Virus record (IMG/VR): IMGVR_UViG_3300025816_000090
Location: 1-20,102 of that record
From: a virus
Reading direction: 5' to 3' (one strand)
DNA: 20,102 bases
The notes under the pieces were generated by a model. The model was given only the letters and a program-made list of their open reading frames with translations. It had not been told where the DNA came from and did not search any database. Position numbers and translations under genes: made by a program. Position 1 is the stretch's first letter, and each line of letters opens with the position of its first letter. Below, piece by piece: positions 1 through 7,936 of this stretch.

Positions 1-1
1 C

Positions 2-535
2 AACACCCGTGGTAGTAAAAACTATTACTATAGAATGAATTATGCAGATGATTATACTGCTGATAGAGGACTCAAAGTATATAAGTTTGAGAAAGACTAC
101 GGAAAAAAGGCTAAAAATCCACTGAACAATCCGCAATGGAATCCCACGGGACAATATCTAGAGTATGAATTTTACAGGTCATTCCCATTATCAATTAATT
201 CAATGCCAGTCTCCTATGAGGCAGCAAATCTTTTGAAGTGTACCGTCTCCATGAATTATATTCGCTATACTGTTAGAAGGTCTGGCGATCCTAGCATTGC
301 TGCAGATTCTCCAACAGGATCATCTCAATCTCCTCCAGCAGCATCTCCAGTACAAAAAATTCAAACCGCACAAAACGCTAGTGCATCACTAGGTGGTAGC
401 ACTAACGGACCTGGGACTCAATTCGCTGATAGAGATAGTGCTAGTGGAGGTAGTTCTGTAAATGATGGATCATTATTACTTCCTGATGGAAGCCCTGCTT
501 ATGATTCAAGCGGAAACCTACGCTCCATGTTTTAA
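2..535 (+). CDS. Tail tube or baseplate tube-cap protein (gp19/gp48/gp54 type), C-terminal part
   Basis: The reading frame is open from base 2, so the gene begins upstream of the window; the first ATG at 35 is internal. The visible part has a beta-rich stretch containing EFYRSFPLSINSMPVSYEAA followed by a KCTVSMNYIRYTV strand. This resembles the end of the tube fold shared by T4 gp19, gp48 and gp54 (FP-x-I-x-x-x-P-V-x-Y ... F-x-V-x-x-x-Y-x-Y). About 75 residues rich in Ser, Gly, Pro and Ala follow and look disordered. That long low-complexity tail and the position just before the hub genes favour a tube cap (gp48/gp54) over the main tube subunit, but the fragment cannot settle it. By analogy, the product would sit at the junction of baseplate and tail tube. 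Confidence 0.65.
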   Translation, partial: NTRGSKNYYYRMNYADDYTADRGLKVYKFEKDYGKKAKNPLNNPQWNPTGQYLEYEFYRSFPLSINSMPVSYEAANLLKCTVSMNYIRYTVRRSGDPSIAADSPTGSSQSPPAASPVQKIQTAQNASASLGGSTNGPGTQFADRDSASGGSSVNDGSLLLPDGSPAYDSSGNLRSMF

Positions 536-586
536 TTCCTAAACACGCACTAAATAATCATACTGAAATAATACTTATAGGATATT

Positions 587-1306
587 ATGCCTTTACCAAA
601 GATTGCCACACCAACATATGAACTTGAGTTGCCATCAACCGGAGAACCAATTCAATATAGACCTTTCCTGGTAAAAGAGGAAAAGATTTTAGTCATTGCT
701 CTGGAGAGTGAAGATACCAAACAGATTACTACTGCCATCAAAGGTGTTATTAAGAACTGTATTAAGACAAAAGGTATCAAAGTAGAACAACTCCCTACAT
801 TTGATATTGAATTTCTCTTCCTAAACATCCGTGGTAAATCGGTTGGTGAAGAGATTGAACTCAATATCGTTTGTCCTGATGATGGAGAAACTGAAGTTCC
901 TGTCTCAATTAATATTGATGACATTAAAATTCAGAAAGATGATGAACATGATAATAAGATTAAGATTGGTGATGACTTGATGATGGTCATGAAGTATCCT
1001 TCTTTGGAACAGTTTATTAAAAACAACTTTGACTTTGAAGATAAGAATGCGATGGACCAATCATTTGATTTGATTGCATCTTGTATTGAATCTATTTGTA
1101 GTGAAGAAGAAGTATGGGCAGCAGGAGATTGTACCAAGAAAGAAATCAATGAGTTCCTTGAGTCTATGAACTCGTCGCAGTTCAAAGGTATTGAGAAGTT
1201 CTTTGAGACAATGCCTAAGTTATCGCATACTGTTTCTGTGACTAACCCTGCTACTAAAGTTAAGAGTGATGTTGTACTTGAGGGACTAGCAAGTTTTTTC
1301 GCGTAG
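587..1306 (+). CDS. gp26-type baseplate hub / tail assembly protein (T4_baseplate family), zero-frame product
   Basis: A 239-residue protein opening with a beta-rich IKYRPF-like segment (IQYRPFLVKEEKILVIALES). This matches my memory of the T4 base-plate family (Pfam T4_baseplate) annotated as gp26 or gp51 in cyanomyoviruses. It has a central C-P-D-D-G-E element near residues 104-109 and an acidic helical C-terminal half. AGGA at 579-582 is a short-spaced ribosome binding site for the ATG at 587. The last codons are AGT TTT TTC GCG TAG, so a UUUUUUC heptamer lies in frame just before the stop (see the frameshift entry). The gene stands between a tube-like gene and long tape-measure-like genes, the usual place of tail assembly chaperones. 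Whether it is a structural hub part or a chaperone cannot be decided from sequence alone. Confidence 0.8.
   Translation: MPLPKIATPTYELELPSTGEPIQYRPFLVKEEKILVIALESEDTKQITTAIKGVIKNCIKTKGIKVEQLPTFDIEFLFLNIRGKSVGEEIELNIVCPDDGETEVPVSINIDDIKIQKDDEHDNKIKIGDDLMMVMKYPSLEQFIKNNFDFEDKNAMDQSFDLIASCIESICSEEEVWAAGDCTKKEINEFLESMNSSQFKGIEKFFETMPKLSHTVSVTNPATKVKSDVVLEGLASFFA
1294..1300 (+). promoter_or_regulatory. Candidate -1 programmed ribosomal frameshift site (U UUU UUC)
   Basis: T1294 TTT(1295-1297) TTC(1298-1300) fits the X XXY YYZ slippery heptamer in the zero frame of the gp26-type gene, two codons before its TAG at 1304-1306. A -1 slip continues CGC GTA GGT ATG GTT CAT ATG AAT and so on to TAG at 1486-1488. 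The fusion would have 300 residues (238 plus 62). Downstream, TATGGT (1308-1313) can pair with ACCATA (1364-1369), starting 7 nt after the heptamer. TGAATCA (1326-1332) can pair with TGATTCA (1355-1361) inside it. A small local hairpin at 1311-1324 is an alternative. The pairing was found by eye and no energy was calculated. Confidence 0.6.
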
Positions 1307-1308
1307 GT

Positions 1309-1488
1309 ATGGTTCATATGAATCTTGAATCATACTTAAGATTAAATTTTTCCTTGATTCAGTACCATAAATACTCATTAACGGAGATTGAAAATATGAT
1401 ACCATGGGAACGTGATATCTACGTCGCTTTATTACAACAACATCTTGAAGAAGAGAAACTAAAGCATCAGCAATCGAATGGCATCTAG
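1309..1488 (+). CDS. Small T-like tail assembly ORF, possibly expressed as a -1 frameshift extension of the gp26-type protein
   Basis: The ORF has 59 codons from ATG 1309 (56 from ATG 1318, which has AGGT 9 bases upstream). The predicted protein is helical, with the motif MIPWERDIYVALLQQHLEEE in its second half. A Pro-Trp followed by a helix of this kind is typical of the short second frame in phage tail assembly chaperone pairs. The ORF sits in the -1 frame relative to the preceding gene, stays open back through the slippery heptamer, and overlaps the start of the next large gene by 11 bases. It may be made as a fusion, as a free protein by reinitiation, or both. The reading frame is clear; the mode of expression is inference. 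Confidence 0.7.
   Translation: MVHMNLESYLRLNFSLIQYHKYSLTEIENMIPWERDIYVALLQQHLEEEKLKHQQSNGI
1366..1373 (+). promoter_or_regulatory. T4-like late promoter box (NATAAATA)
   Basis: CATAAATA matches exactly the NATAAATA late promoter motif described for T4-like cyanophages (TATAAATA in T4). It lies inside the small frameshift ORF, about 105 bases before the first large tape-measure-like gene, so it could start a late transcript covering the genes from 1478 on. In AT-rich DNA a seven-base match can arise by chance. I saw only one other exact copy, before the gene at 11395, in a non-exhaustive read. Confidence 0.4.
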
Positions 1489-4400
1489 GACTAGCACCGA
1501 TCCAATAGAAATACTCTTAGAGATGGGTGTAGACCTGGATAATCTCTCCGAAGAGGAGGATTATCTTAGTGCCTTGATGGAGGCAGTCAATACATTACAA
1601 ATTAAAAATGCTGGTGATGATCGTATAGGTCCTCTTCAGCAAGAAATAAGAAAGGTAAGACAAAAAAGAAAAGCAGCAGACCCTAAGTTCAAAGTAAGAA
1701 AGACAAAGATATCCGCAGATGCCTTTAAGAAAGGAACTGCATCTGAAGTAAGAGATAATGTAAAAACCGGAGTAATAGATCCGTCTAAATTAAAATTTGA
1801 TTCAGTTGAGGTTGGACTAAAACCAAAAGCACTACCCACTAGTGCGATAGTTGCCTATCAGGCACCTGAAGCAGAAGAAGATACTAAAGCGAAGACAAAG
1901 AAAAAAGAAAAACCGACAAATCTTTTAGAACAAATCGCCAAGTCGGTTACTAATATTGCCGATACACTTAAGGATCAATATAATTTAAAGAAGAAATCGG
2001 GTGAGTTTGATAGAAAGAAAGCACAGAGAGATAAGAGAAAGCTTAATGAAAGTAATTTAGAGAAAGGATTCTCTGCATTATTTAAGACAGCACAAAAAAT
2101 AATTGCACCTGTCAGAGGAATTTTTGATAAGATATTTGGTTTCATTGCAAATATATTAATTGGAAAGTTTCTAGTTAAACTGATAGGTTGGATATCCAAA
2201 CCAGATAACCAGAAGAAATTAAAAAATATAATACAATTTCTAGGTAAACATTGGCCTAAGTTATTATCATTATATCTTGTATTTGGTACTGGACTAGGAA
2301 GATTTATCTTTAGTCTTACTAAAACTTTAATTGGTGGAGCAGTAAAACTTACTGTTGCTATTGCAAAACTTTTAGCAGCAAAAAAACTAGTCGGTGGTCT
2401 GGGTGCTAGAAAATTTGCACGACTACTTGGTGGTAAAAAAGGAAAATTTTTAGCTGCTGGACTCACAACTGCATTGACAGTTGGAGGTACTTACGCTGCT
2501 ACTAGTGCATTAGCAGGTGGAGGTGGAGAAACCCAAACACAAGGATTCTCTGGTGGTGGATTAGCAAAACCACCAAAAGTAGAACCACTTCCTAAAAATG
2601 CAGAGAGAAACCAGGGAATGTCTGGTGCTCAGAAGGGCATGGTATTTGGATCTTTATTTGGTCCACTTGGAATGGCTGCCGGTGCTGGTATTGGTTCTTT
2701 GTTTGATAATTTTGGTAATAAAAAAGATGATACTGTAAAACTATCTTCTCCTGCAAAAGTAGAACTTGAAGTTTCATCTGGAACTGACGGTGAGGTAGAT
2801 GGTCCTGGTGGAACTGATAAAGTACCAGCAATGCTTACTGCTGGTGAGTTTGTTATGTCCCGTGGTGCCGTACAAAAGTATGGTGTTAAAGCACTTGAAG
2901 GAATGAACGCTGCTGGTGGAGGAACTAATCTACCAAAAATGGTGAAGGATAAAGTTTATGCTGCAGGTGGTGGATATATTGGTAGAGGAACTGGAGCAGG
3001 CAGTCCTGGTGGGGGATATGGAGATAATAGAGGATACGCCACAGGTTCTATAACGAGTGATCCTTTAGGTGCCCTTGATAGAATACTTGGGCAATCGAGT
3101 GGCGGTAGAGTTAGATTACCTGGTGGAGGAGAGCAAGATAGTAAACCAAGTAGTTCGTCACCTAAACCAAGAGTGCAACCGAAGGATCCAGTTATACCTT
3201 CATCCTCCAATAAACCACCGTCATCTTCAGAGCAGGAGACTTCAAAAGATCAAAAAGCAGATGGTATTCCAGAGAGAATGTTAAAGAGTCCTACATTCAG
3301 AGACTCTGGTCTTCTTTATCTTAGGTCAATGCTGGGTGGACTAGGTGGACCCATCACAGAGAGTCAACTTTCTGAAGCATCTAGGGTAGAATTAAATAAT
3401 GCAATCGCAAGGGCTAAACAGAGAACTAGTAGTGAACTTGCATTTGCAGAGAAACAACTACAAGAAGCAAAAGATGGAGGATTTAATAAGCAAATACTTG
3501 CAGAAAGGCAGAGTGTTCGTGATCGTCTGAAGCGAGGCGAAGTACGAGTTCTCTATCAAGACTACTATGATGGAAATGATGAGAAAAATATAACTCCAGC
3601 AGCAGAAAATGCTAAGAGTATTCTTGGTAAGTTCTGGGCAACGTCTACCGAAAAGGGTGGGTATAGAGTTGTAAATGAAAAATATGACTTCGTTGAGATG
3701 CCAGATCCTATGGCAGTTTTGCGAGGAGATTCTTCTGGTGTCTCTAAAGGAGCAAAAGCAGGTGAAGACATTACTCTTCGACAGAAACTTCAAGCATTAC
3801 ATCAACTTAATCCTCTCGCAAGATCGATGAATGTTGATATGATTCTTGGTGAAAAACCAAATCCAAAAAGAGATCTTGGTAATATTATGAAGTATACGAT
3901 TGGTGGTATTGCTGATCATTTTACCGGCAATTTATTTGATTTTGATCAGCAGGGTGGTAGAAGTTTGATGAATCCTTCTGGCAAAAAAGAAGAGAAAGCA
4001 AGAGAAAAAGTTGATAAACAACTCTCAACACTTCAGGGCATGTCTAAGCAACAGGTTTTGAATGCTCAGAAGTATGCAGAATCTAAAGGAAAATATTTTT
4101 CTAGCACAGATGGGAGGACTTATGAGAGTTATCAAGCTGCTGTAGATGCTCAGAAATCAACATCTGCTACACCTGTTGCTCCTGCAAAACCTGCTTCTTC
4201 TGCAAAACCTGCTACTCCCTCCATGAGTCAAGCAGAGGCATTAAACGCACAAAAATATGCAGCATCAAAAGGTAAATATTATTCTAGTGCAGATGGAAAG
4301 ACTTATCCTAATTATCAAGCTGCTGTAGATGCTCAGACAAAATTCCATAAAGGTGGAATGGTGATGGGACGAAACAAACCAAAAATCAGTTCTCCCGAAG

Positions 4401-4549
4401 CACCAATGCAAGCTAAAGTATCAGTCATTAGAATACCAAAAACAAAATCTAATGATAGTCTTCCAGCACCACGCGGGGGATCTAGAACTCCTGATATCAA
4501 TGCTGGTAATGGAAGTGCTTCCAAGCGTAAGATTTTGGGGATAGTGTAA
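1478..4549 (+). CDS. Tape-measure-like tail protein 1
   Basis: A 1023-residue protein. Residues 1-215 are charged and helical with many Lys/Arg/Glu. Hydrophobic stretches follow near 222-238 (FIANILIGKFLVKLIGW), 262-300 and 324-348, and then a Gly-rich region. Around 435-477 there is a DKVPAMLTAGEFVM element followed by A-x-x-x-Y-G and MN, a signature I know from C-terminal parts of phage tape measure proteins. Residues 480-600 are Gly/Ser/Pro-rich. Two 33-residue repeats lie at 860-892 and 921-953, and FHKGGMV occurs near the C-terminus. No strong ribosome binding site precedes ATG 1478, and the 11-base overlap with the preceding small ORF suggests coupled translation. Position after a chaperone-like pair supports a role in setting tail length or filling the tube. 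No T4 gp29 identity is claimed. Confidence 0.6.
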   Translation: MASRTSTDPIEILLEMGVDLDNLSEEEDYLSALMEAVNTLQIKNAGDDRIGPLQQEIRKVRQKRKAADPKFKVRKTKISADAFKKGTASEVRDNVKTGVIDPSKLKFDSVEVGLKPKALPTSAIVAYQAPEAEEDTKAKTKKKEKPTNLLEQIAKSVTNIADTLKDQYNLKKKSGEFDRKKAQRDKRKLNESNLEKGFSALFKTAQKIIAPVRGIFDKIFGFIANILIGKFLVKLIGWISKPDNQKKLKNIIQFLGKHWPKLLSLYLVFGTGLGRFIFSLTKTLIGGAVKLTVAIAKLLAAKKLVGGLGARKFARLLGGKKGKFLAAGLTTALTVGGTYAATSALAGGGGETQTQGFSGGGLAKPPKVEPLPKNAERNQGMSGAQKGMVFGSLFGPLGMAAGAGIGSLFDNFGNKKDDTVKLSSPAKVELEVSSGTDGEVDGPGGTDKVPAMLTAGEFVMSRGAVQKYGVKALEGMNAAGGGTNLPKMVKDKVYAAGGGYIGRGTGAGSPGGGYGDNRGYATGSITSDPLGALDRILGQSSGGRVRLPGGGEQDSKPSSSSPKPRVQPKDPVIPSSSNKPPSSSEQETSKDQKADGIPERMLKSPTFRDSGLLYLRSMLGGLGGPITESQLSEASRVELNNAIARAKQRTSSELAFAEKQLQEAKDGGFNKQILAERQSVRDRLKRGEVRVLYQDYYDGNDEKNITPAAENAKSILGKFWATSTEKGGYRVVNEKYDFVEMPDPMAVLRGDSSGVSKGAKAGEDITLRQKLQALHQLNPLARSMNVDMILGEKPNPKRDLGNIMKYTIGGIADHFTGNLFDFDQQGGRSLMNPSGKKEEKAREKVDKQLSTLQGMSKQQVLNAQKYAESKGKYFSSTDGRTYESYQAAVDAQKSTSATPVAPAKPASSAKPATPSMSQAEALNAQKYAASKGKYYSSADGKTYPNYQAAVDAQTKFHKGGMVMGRNKPKISSPEAPMQAKVSVIRIPKTKSNDSLPAPRGGSRTPDINAGNGSASKRKILGIV
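4055..4153 (+). repeat. 33-residue protein repeat, copy 1
   Basis: This encodes a unit beginning VLNAQKYAESKGKYFSS and ending YQAAVDAQ (residues 860-892 of tape-measure-like protein 1). Copy 2 at 4238-4336 differs at only a few residues. A 28-residue Ala/Pro/Ser linker (893-920) separates them, itself containing a short A-K-P-A repeat. The core is D-G-x-T-Y-x-x-Y-Q-A-A. Confidence 0.9.
4238..4336 (+). repeat. 33-residue protein repeat, copy 2
   Basis: This encodes a unit beginning ALNAQKYAASKGKYYSS and ending YQAAVDAQ (residues 921-953), the partner of copy 1 at 4055-4153. The FHKGGMV segment shared with the next gene's C-terminal region follows within a few residues. Confidence 0.9.
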
Positions 4550-4550
4550 G

Positions 4551-7500
4551 ATGGCAATAATCGGAGCGTTGGCAAAGGGATTGGTTAAAGGTGGCGGACG
4601 TGCTGTTGCATCTAATATTATGGGTCGTAAAAAAACTGTGAAACCATCTGCGATTGCCCTCAGACAAGGTGCTCAAGGTCAACAGCAGGGTCAAAGGAAG
4701 GGTAGTGCATTAGTTAAGTCTCCTACTACAGCAATAACAAAGGCAATGGCACCTATTCAAAAGGTTTCCACTGGTCCTGTTGCTAAGGGAGATTACCTTG
4801 CCATTATTCATGAGAAGGTTCTGACCATTGAGAAGATTGTTACTGGTGTCTACAAAGCAGAGAAGGATAATCTAAAGGCAGAGAAGCAAGCAGAGAAAGA
4901 TGACGATAGAAAGAATAAAGAACAAAAACTAGAAACAAAAGATAAGAAACCAGAAAAGAAAAAACCATCTCTTAAACAGTTACCTAAACTTGGTGTGTTT
5001 GGTTGGTTAAAAAGATTTATAGGAAACATTTTGATGGGATTATTCCTATCTAAGATGGTTGACTTTGCAGGACTCTTACCTGGTATAGTGAGAGCGATTG
5101 ATGGTATAACAACTTTCTTGGCAGACTTCGGCATTCTAATGGTCAATGCTCTAACCACGTTTGCTGACTGGGGAATTAAGGCATATAATTTTACGTTTGG
5201 TGCCATAGAAAAAGGTATAGGTCCTCTCTTTGGAGAAAATACTGACAAAGTTCTTGGTTTAATAGACACTACAATATTTTTAACAACCACCATTGCAGCT
5301 GCCATGGCAGCAGAGGCATTGATGGGTGGCGGAGATGATGGACCTGGACTCTTAGATTTTATGAAAGGAAAGGGTGCCGCTAAAGGTGCTACTGCTGCTA
5401 AGGGTGCCACTGCTGCTAAGGGAACTGCTGCTGCTGGCGCTAAGGGGACTGCTGGTATTGCTGGCGGTGCTGCTGCTACTGCTGCTGCGATTGTATCTGG
5501 TGTTGGATTGCTTTCATCTGCACTAGGTGAAGGTGCTTTCCAACTCAGAAAAATTGGTAAGGGTCTTGAAGGTGGTGCAAAGAAAAGATATGAAGAAAAG
5601 TCATTTGTTGATCCAAGAAAATCACTTGATTGGTTATTATATCAGGGGGCAAGATTTGTAAATCATAATCTTAATGGTCTTGGTATTCTCCTTGATATTG
5701 TTGGAGCACCATTTAGATATGCGATTGAGTTAATTAGTTTTGGTATGATGGCTCTTCTTGGTGATACTGAGGGGATGAAGAAGCAGAGAAAAAATCTTGC
5801 CAAGTTTGATACCAGAGTTCGTGAAGGGATTCGCCAGTTACTGAACGTAGCAACTTTAGGATTTGGATTTAAAGATAAGGGATCTTTTGGAAATATTTTT
5901 GGTGACAATGAAGCCACCAAAGAAATGGTGGCCAAGATGCAAGAAGGTGGTAAGGTTAAAGGATCTGGAAAGGGTAAAGTACAGCGTGGTATTAAAACTA
6001 AAAAGAAGAAAAGAAAAAAACTTAGACTTGCTAGACCAACTAGAGAAGTAATGGCACCGTTGCCCACGGTAGATGAGAAAAAACTAGATCCAGATGATGT
6101 AGGAAAAAATAATAGAGAATGGTGGGATTTCCTTGGATGGGCTGGTACTGGAAATGCTGAGAAACCACTTGGACAAGGTGGAAAAATTCTTGCAGAAAAA
6201 ACAACTAAAGTTGGTAATGAGTTAGGGAAGAACGATTACTTTGGTCCTATCTTGAGAGTGGCATCCAAGTTAATTTTGGATCAAGATATTACATCAAAAG
6301 ATTATTCAAATATTGGTCGCGGTATTAATTTACTGGTAGATGATGGTATAGTAAAAAATAAAGTTGGTGTACTGGGATATAATCAAGGTGGACTTGCTGA
6401 GAATCTCCCGCAGTTGGATGTAACTGATTGGGTATCTAAAACATTTGAGGATACCTTGAGAGATGATTTAAAGAAAAAATATTTACCTAACTCTTCATAT
6501 GGTTCTACTTCTGGACCCGGTTCTACACCAGGTTCTAGAGATTCTGCTACTGGTGCGTTGGATGGTTACATGTCTGGTCCTGCTGGATCAAGTGGAGATG
6601 CTCTCACCATGGCAAGAAACTTGATGAGAGATCTCAATTTGACTGAAGCACAGGCTGCTGGTATTGTTGGTAATATGATTGCTGAGTCTGGTGTTGAGAA
6701 TGCTCGTCCACAGAATACTCCAGGTGGAACAAAAGGTCCGCTGGTTGTTGACGGTGTAACTGGATATGGTATTGTCCAGTGGACATCAAAAGGTAGACAG
6801 AAAGCATTGTATGAGTTTGCTAAGAGTAAGGGACATGATATGAGTAAACCCTTGACCATGGATATTGAGTATCAATTCTTCTTGAAAGAGTTCCAAGGTT
6901 CATATGGTAATGTTCTTCGGCAAATAAGACAAGCAAAGAATGTGAAGGAAGCATCTACTATATTCATGCAGCAGTATGAAATCCCTGCTGGATATAGGAC
7001 AGAAGCAAAGATTATGGAAAGATATAATATGTCTAACCCTGTATATGAGAAGTTGTCTGCTGGTCAGGGAACTGCAACTGAGGGTGAAAGATCATTCATT
7101 GCACCACAAAATGTAACTGCTCCCGACTTATCTGGAACTGAACAAGGAGAAGGAACTGAAGCATCTAACAGATTACTGAAAGATTATCCTCAGATTAAAT
7201 CAAGAGGTAGTGCTCAACAAATCTATGCATCTGGTCTTGGATATTTCCTCAAGAAGAGTGGAGCAGGAAGACCAGGTAAAGGTGATTTTGGTGATCCTGA
7301 TGGTGGCGATATGGAGCACCCCGATCATGGTGGAGTCGTTGCATCTCATAGAGGGTCAGGACATGGGAGAGGTGTTGCTCTCGACCTTGGTGGTAATAGT
7401 GCCACTTCTAGTTCCTATAGAGATGACCAGAGAAAATTATGGCCATACATTTCTAGATATCTTAAGAAGTATGGATTAAATAAAGACCCATTTATTCCTC

Positions 7501-7913
7501 AAGTTCTTCATGGAAGAGGTGAAAGTTTTTCTCCAGTAGGACCTAGTAGTGGTGCTGATGGTGGACATAATGATCACTTCCACGTTGAGTTTCACAAAGG
7601 CGGTATGGTGGGTGGTTCTGGATTAGTCAATGCATTATTGAAGACCGGTGAGATGGTCATTGATGTTGATAGTACTGGTCCAGCAAAAAATCTTCTGCTT
7701 GCCATCAACCAAGCATCAAGTAGAGAGGGAATTATTAAAGCAATCAGAGACTATGCTCCTTATGATGCAAGAGCAGAGCAGACAATCATGGTCCCTGAGG
7801 TATCTGAAGATGTGCCACAAGTGCTACCATCTGGCGGTTCTTCCTCAACAACATTATTACCAATTCTTATGGGTAGTTCAAACCCATTTGAGTTCTTGGA
7901 ATATCAAGGTTAA
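4551..7913 (+). CDS. Tape-measure-like tail protein 2 with tail-lysozyme and LAS-type metallopeptidase domains
   Basis: A 1120-residue protein whose ATG lies one base after the previous stop, so translation is probably coupled. Residues 70-145 are highly charged. A hydrophobic motif at 156-172 (FIGNILMGLFLSKMVDF) copies that of protein 1, and further hydrophobic runs lie near 181-211, 243-260 and 303-326. Residues 683-835 look like the phage tail lysozyme family (Phage_lysozyme2): AQAAGIVGNMIAESG with candidate catalytic Glu712, then GYGIVQWT at 738-745. Residues 930-1015 carry S-x-x-H-x-x-G-x-A-x-D-like spacing (His938, Asp945) and HNDHFHVE at 1006-1013, a zinc-site pattern of M15/LAS peptidases. 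The C-terminus has FHKGGMV and LLKTGEMVIDVDS, again tape-measure-like. Such a protein could cut peptidoglycan glycan and peptide bonds during DNA entry. Domain calls are from motif memory. Confidence 0.7.
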   Translation: MAIIGALAKGLVKGGGRAVASNIMGRKKTVKPSAIALRQGAQGQQQGQRKGSALVKSPTTAITKAMAPIQKVSTGPVAKGDYLAIIHEKVLTIEKIVTGVYKAEKDNLKAEKQAEKDDDRKNKEQKLETKDKKPEKKKPSLKQLPKLGVFGWLKRFIGNILMGLFLSKMVDFAGLLPGIVRAIDGITTFLADFGILMVNALTTFADWGIKAYNFTFGAIEKGIGPLFGENTDKVLGLIDTTIFLTTTIAAAMAAEALMGGGDDGPGLLDFMKGKGAAKGATAAKGATAAKGTAAAGAKGTAGIAGGAAATAAAIVSGVGLLSSALGEGAFQLRKIGKGLEGGAKKRYEEKSFVDPRKSLDWLLYQGARFVNHNLNGLGILLDIVGAPFRYAIELISFGMMALLGDTEGMKKQRKNLAKFDTRVREGIRQLLNVATLGFGFKDKGSFGNIFGDNEATKEMVAKMQEGGKVKGSGKGKVQRGIKTKKKKRKKLRLARPTREVMAPLPTVDEKKLDPDDVGKNNREWWDFLGWAGTGNAEKPLGQGGKILAEKTTKVGNELGKNDYFGPILRVASKLILDQDITSKDYSNIGRGINLLVDDGIVKNKVGVLGYNQGGLAENLPQLDVTDWVSKTFEDTLRDDLKKKYLPNSSYGSTSGPGSTPGSRDSATGALDGYMSGPAGSSGDALTMARNLMRDLNLTEAQAAGIVGNMIAESGVENARPQNTPGGTKGPLVVDGVTGYGIVQWTSKGRQKALYEFAKSKGHDMSKPLTMDIEYQFFLKEFQGSYGNVLRQIRQAKNVKEASTIFMQQYEIPAGYRTEAKIMERYNMSNPVYEKLSAGQGTATEGERSFIAPQNVTAPDLSGTEQGEGTEASNRLLKDYPQIKSRGSAQQIYASGLGYFLKKSGAGRPGKGDFGDPDGGDMEHPDHGGVVASHRGSGHGRGVALDLGGNSATSSSYRDDQRKLWPYISRYLKKYGLNKDPFIPQVLHGRGESFSPVGPSSGADGGHNDHFHVEFHKGGMVGGSGLVNALLKTGEMVIDVDSTGPAKNLLLAINQASSREGIIKAIRDYAPYDARAEQTIMVPEVSEDVPQVLPSGGSSSTTLLPILMGSSNPFEFLEYQG
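5379..5432 (+). repeat. 18-bp in-frame tandem repeat (AKGATA units)
   Basis: Two near-identical 18-base units (5379-5396 and 5397-5414) and a degenerate third (5415-5432) encode Ala-Lys-Gly-Ala-Thr-Ala runs inside tape-measure-like protein 2. They lie between hydrophobic stretches and probably form a flexible linker. Such repeats can change copy number by slipped-strand replication. Confidence 0.8.
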
Positions 7914-7936
7914 ATAGTAGTAAGAGGTAACTATAA

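Noticed and set aside
549-556. ACTAAATA before the gp26-type gene as a late promoter
   Set aside because: It differs from NATAAATA at one fixed position, and near matches are common in this AT-rich DNA.
4850-5410. Minus-strand 186-codon reading frame opposite tape-measure-like protein 2
   Set aside because: It mirrors the Lys/Glu- and Ala-rich coding of the real gene (Phe/Ser-rich translation) and has no start context.
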